In this document: positions 1 through 6,785 of the stretch, one piece after another | Position numbering within the stretch: the first letter of the stretch is position 1 | Layout: each line of letters starts with the position of its first letter | Source of the DNA: an uncultured Clostridia bacterium | Lineage (GTDB): Bacteria > Bacillota > Clostridia > TANB77 > CAG-508 | Direction: 5' to 3' | NCBI GenBank assembly: GCA_934167225.1 | Contig: CAKPLD010000046.1 | Coordinates: 1 to 9,604, forward strand | Length of the DNA: 9,604 nt | The notes under the pieces: generated by a model | What the model was told of the DNA's origin: nothing | Seen by the model: the letters and a program-made list of their open reading frames with translations, nothing else | The model's database searches: none | Program-made: the position numbers and the translations under genes

Positions 1-182
1 AGTCTTACAATAACCGTTAATGTAATACGAATTTCTAGTTATATTTTTATAAATAGAATTTACTTTTTCATTTCACTAATAAAATAAGTTAAATAAAATA
101 TTTTTTTCATAAAAATGGAAACCCAAGCATATAATATACTAATACCAAACAACAGAAGCAAAAAAGTCAAAAATTACCAAAT

Positions 183-211
183 TTGACAAAATTCGAAAAA
201 CAATGTATAAT
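183..211 (+). promoter_or_regulatory. Consensus sigma-A promoter of the 3D-domain gene
   Basis: TTGACA at 183-188 and TATAAT at 206-211 are separated by exactly 17 bp, a full match to the primary sigma factor consensus. Transcription would start near 218, leaving a leader of about 25 nt that contains the ribosome binding site. The TTG of the -35 box is in frame with the gene and could be mistaken for a start codon. It lies upstream of the predicted transcript, so it cannot be used. Confidence 0.85.
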
Positions 212-242
212 AGGGTCTGTTGTTAAAGGAGGTAGCTGTTAT

Positions 243-1217
243 ATGCAGAAAAACAAAAAGAAAATATCATTAATAAAAATGATAACAATATGTTTAATAT
301 TAGTCTTACTTTCAGGAGCTGGAGTAATGGCTGTAACAACACAAGTAAACACAGTAAAAATTGAACTATCAAATGGATATGAAATGACTGTGCTTACATC
401 AAAGACAAACGTAAAAGAAATACTAGAAGATAACAATATAATATTAGAAAACAACGAAAAAGTAACACCAAACATAGACGAAGAAATAACATCAAGCAAA
501 CAAATAAAAATAACAGACAAGTCTAATCAAGAAATAGAAGTTGCAAAAGTATCTGAAAGTGGAGTAGAAACAACTCTAAATTCAATATTGGATGCATATT
601 CTCAAATAACAGAAAAAATAGTAGAAGAAGAAGAAAGCATCCCATATGAAACAATAACAAAAGACGTTTCAGAAGGAGCAGAAGCAACAAAAAATAAGGT
701 GTTACAAGAAGGAGTAGAAGGAAAGAAAAAAGTTACTTATAAAGTAAAATATCAAAATGATATTGAAATTGAAAAAAACAAAATTTCTGAGGAAGTAATT
801 CAAGAACCAGTAAACAAGATAATACAAGTAAAATCAAAAACTGTATCATCAAGATCTAGTGTTCCAACAAGAGGAACAAACAAAACAACAACTTCAAATC
901 AAGAAACAGAAAACAAAACATCAAATTCATCATCTGTAAAAGTATATAAAGTAACAGCATATTGTTCATGTGCAAAATGTTGTGGATCGCATGCTAATGG
1001 TTATACTTCATCAGGAACAAGAGCATCAGCAGGACGTACAGTTGCTGCACCAGCAAATTTAGCATATGGTACAAAATTAAATATAAATGGAAAAACATAT
1101 GTAGTTGAAGACAGAGGTGGAGCAATACAAGGAAATAGAATAGATGTATACGTAAATTCACATAGTGAAGCTTTAGCTTGGGGGGTTAAATACTTACCAG
1201 TAGAAGTACAAAACTAA
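243..1217 (+). CDS. Secreted DUF348-G5-3D domain cell-wall protein (YabE-like)
   Basis: A 324-residue exported protein, probably a peptidoglycan-active enzyme of the YabE/resuscitation-factor-like group. I chose the ATG at 243 because AAAGGAGG lies just upstream (225-232) and the only longer start falls inside the -35 box. Residues 8-32 form a basic N terminus plus hydrophobic segment (signal peptide or anchor). Residues about 36-80 resemble a single DUF348 repeat. Residues about 123-196 are a G5 domain (IPYET at 133-137, QEGVEGKKKVTYKVKY, ending PVNKII), a putative cell-wall glycan binder. A Ser/Thr/Asn-rich linker (about 197-233) leads to a C-terminal 3D domain (about 234-324), a double-psi beta-barrel related to lytic transglycosylases. 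It carries a cysteine cluster YCSCAKCCG (240-248), VEDRGG (Asp290) and RIDVY (Asp301). The position normally held by the first of the three name-giving aspartates reads TVAAP (Ala269). Domain assignments are by family recognition; catalytic activity is inferred. Confidence 0.9.
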   Translation: MQKNKKKISLIKMITICLILVLLSGAGVMAVTTQVNTVKIELSNGYEMTVLTSKTNVKEILEDNNIILENNEKVTPNIDEEITSSKQIKITDKSNQEIEVAKVSESGVETTLNSILDAYSQITEKIVEEEESIPYETITKDVSEGAEATKNKVLQEGVEGKKKVTYKVKYQNDIEIEKNKISEEVIQEPVNKIIQVKSKTVSSRSSVPTRGTNKTTTSNQETENKTSNSSSVKVYKVTAYCSCAKCCGSHANGYTSSGTRASAGRTVAAPANLAYGTKLNINGKTYVVEDRGGAIQGNRIDVYVNSHSEALAWGVKYLPVEVQN

Positions 1218-1223
1218 GGTATT

Positions 1224-1256
1224 AAATTGGAAAAAGAAATAATCTTTTTCCAATTT
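1224..1256 (+). terminator. Rho-independent terminator after the 3D-domain gene
   Basis: A perfect 13-bp stem (1224-1236 with 1244-1256) closes a 7-nt loop 7 bp after the stop codon. The stem contains GGAAAAAG pairing with CTTTTTCC and is followed by a short interrupted T run (TTTTGCGTTTT). The A-rich 5' side could also let it work weakly for the other strand. It separates the 3D-domain gene from the next promoter. Confidence 0.75.
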
Positions 1257-1266
1257 TGCGTTTTAA

Positions 1267-1295
1267 TTGAAAAAAACAAAAAAATATAGTAAAAT
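1267..1295 (+). promoter_or_regulatory. Predicted sigma-A promoter for the exonuclease III-led unit
   Basis: TTGAAA at 1267-1272 and TAAAAT at 1290-1295 are spaced by 17 bp, giving a transcript start near 1302 and a short leader containing AAAGGAG (1307-1313). It lies between the upstream terminator and the gene start, where a promoter is expected. In such AT-rich DNA a chance match is possible. An overlapping TATAGT at 1285-1290 has poor spacing. Confidence 0.55.
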
Positions 1296-1319
1296 ATACA
1301 CTATTGAAAGGAGAAAAAT

Positions 1320-2109
1320 ATGAAATTAATCTCATGGAATGTAAACGGAATAAGAGCATGCCTAAAAAAAGGATTTTCGGAATTTTTTGAAAAAGAAAAT
1401 GCAGATATATTTTGTTTGCAAGAAACCAAAATGCAAATAATAGAAGAAAAAAACACAAAAGAAATACAAGAAATTTTAGATTTACAAATTTTCAAAAACT
1501 ACCATTGTTATTGGAATAGTGCAGAGAAAAAAGGATATTCAGGAACAGCAATATTTACAAAACAAGAGCCAATATCTGTAAAATATGGAATAGGAATACC
1601 AGAGCACGACAAAGAAGGAAGAGTAATAACCCTAGAATTTGAAAAATTTTATATGGTAGACATATACACCCCAAATTCAAAAAGAGAATTAGAAAGACTA
1701 CGGATACAGACAAATATGGGAAGACGAAATAAGAAAATATTTACTAGAACTAAATAATAAAAAGCCAGTAATCATGTGTGGAGATTTAAATGTAGCACAC
1801 AAAGAAATAGATCTAAAAAATCCAAAAACAAATAGAAAAAATGCAGGATTTACAGATGAAGAAAGAAAAAAAATGACAGAGCTACTAAATGCGGGTTTTA
1901 TAGATACATTCAGATATTTGTATCCAGATAAAACAGAATGCTATAGTTGGTGGTCATATATGGGAAAAGCAAGAGAAAAAAATGTTGGCTGGAGAATCGA
2001 TTATTTTATAATATCTAATAATATAAAATCTAAAATACAAGAAGCACGTATTTATTCAGATATATATGGAAGCGATCATTGTCCAGTAGGATTAGAAATT
2101 AAAATTTAA
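1320..2109 (+). pseudogene. exoA: Exodeoxyribonuclease III / AP endonuclease, interrupted by a frameshift
   Basis: This family (Xth/ExoA/APE1) cleaves DNA at abasic sites in base-excision repair and has 3'-5' exonuclease activity. The start at 1320 follows AAAGGAG (1307-1313). The N-terminal part (frame of 1320-1757) has SWNVNG (Asn7), the metal-binding Glu35 in LQETK, YSGTAIFTK and the YTPNS loop. It then goes out of frame and stops at 1757 after an unrelated tail. The rest of the protein continues in the next frame from about 1702 (YRQIWEDE...) to 2109, with CGDLNVAH, the DLKNPKTNRKNAGF block, WWSYMGKAREKNVGWRIDYF and the C-terminal catalytic GSDHCP. Removing one base restores about 262 residues, the usual family length. 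The net +1 change is at 1700-1704 (CTACGGATAC), where relatives encode Leu-Asp-Tyr or Ile-Asp-Tyr. All catalytic motifs survive, so this is either a very recent mutation or a sequence error. The second segment has an internal ATG at 1774 but would lack the N-terminal active-site half. Confidence 0.88.
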
Positions 2110-2142
2110 AAACTGTAGTAAAAAAAGAAAAGGAGAAAAAAT

Positions 2143-3264
2143 ATGAAAGAAGAAATGAAAAATCACGGAAAAAAATGGCTTTTTTTATTTACAATAGGTC
2201 TTGCCTTAATGTTAGCATATAAATTAATAGAAAGTATAGGAAGTCTAACAGGGGTTATAGGAAACTTAATATCAATAGTTTCACCATTTTTTGCAGGATT
2301 ATTAATGGCATATTTGTTATATATTCCAGAAAACAAAATCGAAAAATTATATAAAAAAGTAAGAGTAAAATTTGTTAAGAAAAATGCAAGAAAATTTGCT
2401 ATTTTAACAACATATGTAATAGCAATATTAATTTTAATAATAATAATTAATTTTATTTTACCAGTATTAATAGAAAGTATAAACGAGTTACTTGGAAACC
2501 TAGAAAGCTATTATACAACAGTAATAGATACATACAATAATTTGCCAGATGACTCAATTTTCAAAACAGAAAAAGTTTATACAGCATTAAAAGAAATACA
2601 AAACTTCGATTTTCAACAATATTTAAGTTTAGATAGAATAACAGGATATGTAAAAGGAGTAGTAGGATTTGCAACAGGTATTTTTGATATATTCGTAGCA
2701 ATTGTGGTTTCAATTTACATATTATCTGAAAGAAATGAAATATTATCATTTTTGAAAAAAATAGTAAAAGTAATGTTTAAAGAAACAACATTTAACAAAA
2801 TAGAAAAATATTTCTACAGAGCAAATGGCGTATTTTTTAAATTTATATCAAGCCAATTTATAGATGCTGTAATAGTAGGAATATTAGCTACAATAGTTAT
2901 GAAAATATTACACATAAAATATGCATCATTATTAGGATTTTCAATTGGTCTATTTAATATGATTCCATATTTTGGAGCAATAATTGCAATATCAATTTCG
3001 GCAATAATAACATTGATAACATGTGGATTATCTACAGCAGCAATTATGTTGGTATCAATAATAATTTTGCAGCAAATCGATGCTAATATAATAAACCCAA
3101 AAATAATAGGAGATTCTTTAGAAATAAGTCCAATACTTGTAATCCTTTCTGTAACAATAGGTGGAGGATATTTTGGAGTGCTAGGAATGTTTTTAGGAGT
3201 ACCTGTTGCAGCAATTTTGAAGATTTTGGTAAATGATTACATTGACAACAGACTTGATATGTAG
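2143..3264 (+). CDS. AI-2E family transporter (PerM/YtvI-like membrane protein)
   Basis: A 373-residue polytopic inner-membrane protein of the AI-2 exporter superfamily. Members export or exchange various small solutes (the family name comes from autoinducer-2 export, and some members are Na+/H+ antiporters), so the substrate here cannot be read from sequence. There are about seven or eight hydrophobic segments: near residues 13-28, 35-60, 83-112, 170-195 and several after 230. The C-terminal half carries the family hallmarks GLFNMIPYFGAIIA and DANIINPKIIGDSLEISP, followed by the glycine-rich GGGYFGVLGMFLGVPVAA. The length is normal. The ATG at 2143 follows AAAAGGAG (2128-2135). The gene begins only 33 bp after the exonuclease III gene with no terminator between them, so it is probably co-transcribed. 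No promoter of its own is evident. Confidence 0.92.
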   Translation: MKEEMKNHGKKWLFLFTIGLALMLAYKLIESIGSLTGVIGNLISIVSPFFAGLLMAYLLYIPENKIEKLYKKVRVKFVKKNARKFAILTTYVIAILILIIIINFILPVLIESINELLGNLESYYTTVIDTYNNLPDDSIFKTEKVYTALKEIQNFDFQQYLSLDRITGYVKGVVGFATGIFDIFVAIVVSIYILSERNEILSFLKKIVKVMFKETTFNKIEKYFYRANGVFFKFISSQFIDAVIVGILATIVMKILHIKYASLLGFSIGLFNMIPYFGAIIAISISAIITLITCGLSTAAIMLVSIIILQQIDANIINPKIIGDSLEISPILVILSVTIGGGYFGVLGMFLGVPVAAILKILVNDYIDNRLDM

Positions 3265-3318
3265 TATATTATTTGTGGACAAGTAGATTTTACAAAAATG
3301 CAATCAAAGGAGAGGTGT

Positions 3319-4518
3319 ATGAAAAATAATAAACACGGAAAAATAATAATAAAGTTTAGTTTAATGTGGTTTTTTATTGCGATAATAATAATTGTATTAA
3401 CAATTTCATTTTTCAAAAACAGAATATTTGCTACAAATACAGAAAATAAAGAAACAGAGACTGTAGTTGCATTTGAAGAAAATCAGAAATCAGTAGATGT
3501 AGTGCAAGTAATGCTAGAAAATACAAATTCAGATAAAAAAATGGTAAATGAGCAAAGAGATGTAGAATACACAACCGAATACGAGGAAAATCCTAATTTA
3601 CCAAGAGATGAAGAACAGGTAAAACAAGAGGGAAAAAAAGGTAAAATACAAGTAACAGCTTTGCAAGAATATAAAGACAATGAAATGACAAAAGAAGACA
3701 TAATAGAAAGCAAAACATTAGAAGAAGTGGTAACAAAAATAGTATATAAAGGAACCTCAGATTTTCTAAAAAAATACAATGTACATATAGATGATCAAAT
3801 GTACTTACTAGAGGCAGAAGACCTAAAACAAGAGGCAAAAGACGACTCTAGTACAATATGCAATGTTCCAAGATACCTAAATGTAAAAATAAAAGAAGCA
3901 GGAGAAGAATGGATAAAGGTATCATATAATGGGAAAGAAGGATATTTAAAAACAACTAATATAACATCAGAATCAGTAACACCATTAATAAAAGAAAAAA
4001 ATAGAGTAGCAACTTTAAAAAACAATTTAAATATTGATATGGACTTAAGCCAACCAAGTGGACTAACACTTAGTGATTTTAAAACAGCATTAACAAACAA
4101 TGCAAGTGATAAAAATAAAATATTTGAACAAAGTGCGGAATACTTTTACAAAGCAGAACAAAAATACAAAATAAATGGTATATTTATTGCATCAATAGGA
4201 ATACATGAGAGTGCATGGGGAACATCAAAAATAGCAAGTGACAAAAATAATTTATTTGGATTTACAGCATATGATAGTGATCCATATAACAGTGCAACAA
4301 CATTTGATAATTACGAAAATGCAATAAACAAAGTAGCTGAAATTTTATCAACAAAATATTTACATGCATCAGGTACAAAAATAAATGATGACATAACAGC
4401 GAGTGGTACATATTTTAATGGAACAACAGCAAAAGCTGTAAACACAAGATATGCAAGTGATACAGGCTGGGCAGATAAAGTATTTAGTTATATGCAATAT
4501 TTATATGGTAAGTTATAA
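3319..4518 (+). CDS. Membrane-anchored SH3/glucosaminidase-domain cell-wall hydrolase
   Basis: A 399-residue cell-wall hydrolase expected to cut the N-acetylglucosaminyl bonds of peptidoglycan (glucosaminidase, GH73-like, as in LytD/LytG). I chose the ATG at 3319 because AAAGGAGAGG (3306-3315) sits directly before it. An in-frame ATG at 3298 lies upstream of that site and has no ribosome binding site of its own. Residues 13-32 form one hydrophobic segment, either a signal anchor or an uncleaved signal. An acidic, Lys/Glu/Thr-rich stalk follows (about 40-140). A bacterial SH3-like region at about 145-217 contains WIKVSYNGKEGYLKT, a wall-binding module. The glucosaminidase domain fills about 256-399, with the signature IGIHESAWGTSKIA (catalytic Glu297), KNNLFGFTAYD and the closing GWADKVFSYMQYLYG. 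It starts 54 bp after the permease gene and 17 bp before the next gene, with no terminator on either side, so it appears to be part of one operon. Confidence 0.9.
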   Translation: MKNNKHGKIIIKFSLMWFFIAIIIIVLTISFFKNRIFATNTENKETETVVAFEENQKSVDVVQVMLENTNSDKKMVNEQRDVEYTTEYEENPNLPRDEEQVKQEGKKGKIQVTALQEYKDNEMTKEDIIESKTLEEVVTKIVYKGTSDFLKKYNVHIDDQMYLLEAEDLKQEAKDDSSTICNVPRYLNVKIKEAGEEWIKVSYNGKEGYLKTTNITSESVTPLIKEKNRVATLKNNLNIDMDLSQPSGLTLSDFKTALTNNASDKNKIFEQSAEYFYKAEQKYKINGIFIASIGIHESAWGTSKIASDKNNLFGFTAYDSDPYNSATTFDNYENAINKVAEILSTKYLHASGTKINDDITASGTYFNGTTAKAVNTRYASDTGWADKVFSYMQYLYGKL

Positions 4519-4535
4519 TAAGAAAAGGTAAAAAG

Positions 4536-5534
4536 ATGAAATATATAAAAAAGATAAAAGGAAAATATTTGATAATAATATTTATTATTATTTTAATAAT
4601 ACTTTCAATTATATATGGAAACATAATAAATACAAACATAAAATATAATCAATTTTCTAAAGAAAATATGAAAGTTTATGAAAATAATAAAGAACAGGTT
4701 TTTAAAGTAGAAAAAATTCTAATTTGCAGTAGTGCAAATGCCGTAGATTTAAGCGAAAAAAAGAATCTTCAAGATATGAGTATATATCAATATACAGATA
4801 TAGCAATTTATATAGATAATGGAGAAGAACTTTCAAATAAAAACACAGTGAAACAGCTTTATATTGATAATATTAGTCTAGATGGTTCTAGCGATATAGG
4901 TTTAAAAAGCCTTGGATACAAAAATATTCTAAAATTTGGACTAAAAAAAGACACAAATGGTTCAACTCAAAATGAAGAAAATACTACATCAGATGTTTTT
5001 GCGAGGCTAACAGGCGGAACAAATACAACATCAAATACAATAGATGTTGGAAATATTACAACAGACGAGGAAAATAACACAAACAGTGAAGAAAACGAAT
5101 TAGACGAAAATACTAATAACACAAATGAAGAAAAACAAGAAACGTCAGCAGAGAATTCGCAAAACGAAAAAATTGACTTTAATATTATATATACAAACGA
5201 AGAAAATGACAAAGCAGACTATAATAATCCAACATTTTATACAGACTGCTCTAATCCAATAACATTAGAATATTTAAATAATGATATAGCAACACACTAT
5301 AAAATGGATGAAAATAAAAGTGTCGCATTTGATGGAAGTATCTTGCAAGATGCAGGAATTTCTACAGATAACTTAAAATGTAAAGTGAAATTTAAAATAA
5401 ATATCATAAATAATGATAATGAAAAATATTCATGCTGGGTAAATTTCGACATACCGCTAGACGATATTTACGAAGGTACGACCATGAAAGCTAAAACTAC
5501 AAATAGTGAAAAATATGTATTTTTTAGAGAATAA
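4536..5534 (+). CDS. Unrecognised single-pass membrane protein with Asn/Glu/Thr-rich linker
   Basis: I do not recognise a family for this 332-residue protein. A basic start (MKYIKKIKGK) leads to one strongly hydrophobic segment at about residues 12-28, so the remainder probably faces outside. Residues about 45-135 look folded, with alternating hydrophobic positions (VFKVEKILI, YTDIAIYIDNG, KNILKFGLKK). Residues about 140-212 are a low-complexity Asn/Glu/Thr/Ser linker. A second folded part (about 213-332) is beta-rich (CKVKFKINI, YSCWVNFDIP). It has just four cysteines (64, 238, 282, 300), all outside the membrane, which would allow disulfides. The ATG at 4536 follows AAAAGG (4523-4528), 17 bp after the glucosaminidase stop. 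That spacing suggests co-expression and a role at the cell wall, but this is inference from context only. The gene ends inside its terminator. Confidence 0.85.
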   Translation: MKYIKKIKGKYLIIIFIIILIILSIIYGNIINTNIKYNQFSKENMKVYENNKEQVFKVEKILICSSANAVDLSEKKNLQDMSIYQYTDIAIYIDNGEELSNKNTVKQLYIDNISLDGSSDIGLKSLGYKNILKFGLKKDTNGSTQNEENTTSDVFARLTGGTNTTSNTIDVGNITTDEENNTNSEENELDENTNNTNEEKQETSAENSQNEKIDFNIIYTNEENDKADYNNPTFYTDCSNPITLEYLNNDIATHYKMDENKSVAFDGSILQDAGISTDNLKCKVKFKINIINNDNEKYSCWVNFDIPLDDIYEGTTMKAKTTNSEKYVFFRE

Positions 5535-5551
5535 AAAATACATATTTTTTT
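5509..5551 (+). terminator. AT-rich terminator overlapping the stop codon
   Basis: A perfect 16-bp stem (5511-5526 with 5532-5547) around a 5-nt loop GAGAA, extendable by two more A-T pairs, ends in a run of seven T (5545-5551). The stop codon TAA (5532-5534) is the first triplet of the 3' arm, so the last codons of the unknown membrane protein encode the 5' arm. It has almost no G-C pairs, so its strength is uncertain, but the length and T run fit a rho-independent terminator for the operon. Confidence 0.7.
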
Positions 5552-5564
5552 ATATTTCATAATA
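5536..5564 (+). promoter_or_regulatory. Possible forespore sigma (F/G-type) promoter of yyaC
   Basis: CATAATA at 5558-5564 matches the -10 pattern CATAMTA described for the Bacillus forespore sigma factors. AAATA at 5536-5540 matches four of five positions of the corresponding -35 (GMATR), with a 17-bp spacer. It lies 40 bp before a sporulation gene and just after the previous operon's terminator hairpin. No good vegetative promoter is seen in the same gap. The motif is short and AT-rich, so chance is a real alternative. Confidence 0.35.
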
Positions 5565-5603
5565 AAATTTAAAGAATTACAAAATATAAAAATAGGTGAT
5601 GTA

Positions 5604-6062
5604 ATGCAAAATTTTATGGAATATGCAAAAATTTTAAAAAGAAAAATAAATGTTTCAAAGGAAGAAACAATATTTGTGTGTATTGGTACCAATAGAGTTA
5701 TATGGGATAGTATAGGACCATATGTTGGTAGCTATTTAAAAAAGAAAATAGGACAAAAATATGTTATTGGTGATTTAAAAAGTAATATATGCTGTAAAGA
5801 GGATTTTTTGTACTATTATCCAAAAATAAAAAATAAGTTTATTGTTGCAATAGATTCTGCAATTGCAGAAAATGAATTGCAGGGAGAAATTTTTATAACA
5901 GAGAATCCAATAGTGATGGGGCTGGGGGTGAGTCAGTATAAAGGAATTATTGGGAATATTGGAATAAAGGCAAGTATTAATAAGAAAATAACGAGCAAGA
6001 GATATATAAAACAAATTTCACGAAATATTGCAAATGGTATAGAATATTACTATAAATATTAA
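5604..6062 (+). CDS. yyaC: YyaC-type spore protein (DUF1256, putative spore protease)
   Basis: A 152-residue soluble protein of the DUF1256/YyaC family, annotated in spore formers as a putative spore protease with a hydrogenase-maturation-peptidase-like fold; its true substrate is not established. The signature is CIGTNRVIWDSIGPYVG (residues 26-42) with Asp35 at the usual acidic position. FIVAIDSAIAE follows with Asp84, then a glycine-rich MGLGVSQYKGIIGNIGI stretch. Relatives generally read TDR where this one has TNR (29-31). The ATG at 5604 is preceded by AGGTGAT (5594-5600); a later in-frame ATG at residue 5 has no better site. The protein is slightly short for the family, about 150 rather than 190-200 residues. 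Its presence is the best sign in the window that the organism sporulates. It is monocistronic, closed by the terminator shared with lemA. Confidence 0.82.
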   Translation: MQNFMEYAKILKRKINVSKEETIFVCIGTNRVIWDSIGPYVGSYLKKKIGQKYVIGDLKSNICCKEDFLYYYPKIKNKFIVAIDSAIAENELQGEIFITENPIVMGLGVSQYKGIIGNIGIKASINKKITSKRYIKQISRNIANGIEYYYKY

Positions 6063-6065
6063 AAT

Positions 6066-6110
6066 AAATTGGCGATAGTCATAATTTGGTAAAATGACTA
6101 TCACCAATTT
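6066..6110. terminator. Bidirectional terminator between yyaC and lemA
   Basis: A 16-bp stem (6066-6081 with 6095-6110) with one C/A mismatch closes a 13-nt loop. It is followed on the plus strand by TTTTA and on the minus strand by ATTTATTTT. It lies between the stop codons of two convergent genes, where a shared terminator is expected. Confidence 0.75.
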
Positions 6111-6128
6111 TATATGTAACAAACAGAT

Positions 6129-6680
6129 TTAACCTCCAAAATCAACTTTGACGTTTTTTCGTGCTTCATCATCAGTTTTGAATAAATCACGTGATGTAAA
6201 GTTAAACATTCCTGCTATTATGTTAGATGGGAAAACTTGAAGTTTTGTGTTATACATAGTAACAGTATCATTATAAAATTGTCTAGAAAATGATATTTTA
6301 TTTTCGGTGTTGCTTAATTCTTCTGATAATTTCATAAAGTTTTCATTTGCTTTTAAGTCAGGGTAATTCTCAGATACTGCCATAATGGTTTTTAGAGTAG
6401 AAGAAAGCTCGTTATTAAGTTTTGCTTTATCTTCTACACTTGTGGCATTTGCCCAAGAAGAACGTAGTGCTGTTATTTTTTCGAATGTTTCTTGTTCATG
6501 TTTCATGTAACCTTTTACTGTTTCTACAAAGTTTGGGATTAAATCAAATCTTCTTTGCAGTTGTACATCAATTTGACTCCATGCATTGTCTACTTTCATT
6601 TTTGATTGTACAAGGCCATTATATGTAGAAATTATGAAGGCTATTATTAGAACAATTATTATTAAGATAATCCATAGCAT
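6129..6680 (-). CDS. lemA: LemA family membrane protein
   Basis: A 183-residue protein of the LemA family: one N-terminal transmembrane helix (about residues 2-21) followed by a long helical domain. Family landmarks are YNGLV (20-24), NAWSQIDVQLQRRFDLIPNF and VETVKGYMKHE near the start of the helical domain. Further on come YPDLKANENFMKLSEELSNTENKI and RQFYNDTVTMYN, then FPSNIIAGMF near the end. The cellular function of LemA proteins is not well defined; they are envelope-associated and often sit near membrane proteases, but no such partner is adjacent here. The start at 6680 is supported by AGGAGGT at 6689-6695, eight bases away. It is transcribed alone, divergently from dnaG and convergently with yyaC. 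Length and motifs are complete. Confidence 0.95.
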   Translation of the reverse strand: MLWIILIIIVLIIAFIISTYNGLVQSKMKVDNAWSQIDVQLQRRFDLIPNFVETVKGYMKHEQETFEKITALRSSWANATSVEDKAKLNNELSSTLKTIMAVSENYPDLKANENFMKLSEELSNTENKISFSRQFYNDTVTMYNTKLQVFPSNIIAGMFNFTSRDLFKTDDEARKNVKVDFGG

Positions 6681-6707
6681 TGTTAGTTACCTCCTATTTT
6701 TTTGTTT

Positions 6708-6736
6708 AATATATCATATTATTGTGATTTGTGCAA
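6708..6736 (-). promoter_or_regulatory. Predicted extended -10 promoter of lemA
   Basis: On the minus strand, TTGCAC (6731-6736) and TATATT (6708-6713) are 17 bp apart. TGA immediately before the -10 gives an extended -10 element, TGATATATT. The -35 match is only moderate. The predicted start near 6701 gives a leader of about 20 nt containing the ribosome binding site AGGAGGT. Confidence 0.6.
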
Positions 6737-6785
6737 GGGGGTGTTTTTTTCTTTTGCAGGGTTACTATTCACAGCTATTAAAGCC

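Noticed and set aside
1..182. A possible gene end or small gene at the left edge, with a frame open from 1 to 87.
   Set aside because: The 28-residue translation is unremarkable and hydrophobic, other frames stop at once, and no terminator or start signal helps. It is treated as intergenic sequence.
1700..1710. Programmed ribosomal frameshift in the exonuclease III gene.
   Set aside because: There is no slippery run, no downstream hairpin and no internal Shine-Dalgarno near the shift, and the family is not known to use recoding.
4967..5212. Minus-strand reading frames over the low-complexity linker and other genes, such as Ser/Phe-rich or Leu/Phe-rich frames at 8630-9258.
   Set aside because: Their composition is the simple antisense of A-rich coding DNA (Lys/Glu/Asn becoming Phe/Leu/Ser). 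None has a ribosome binding site or a recognisable motif.
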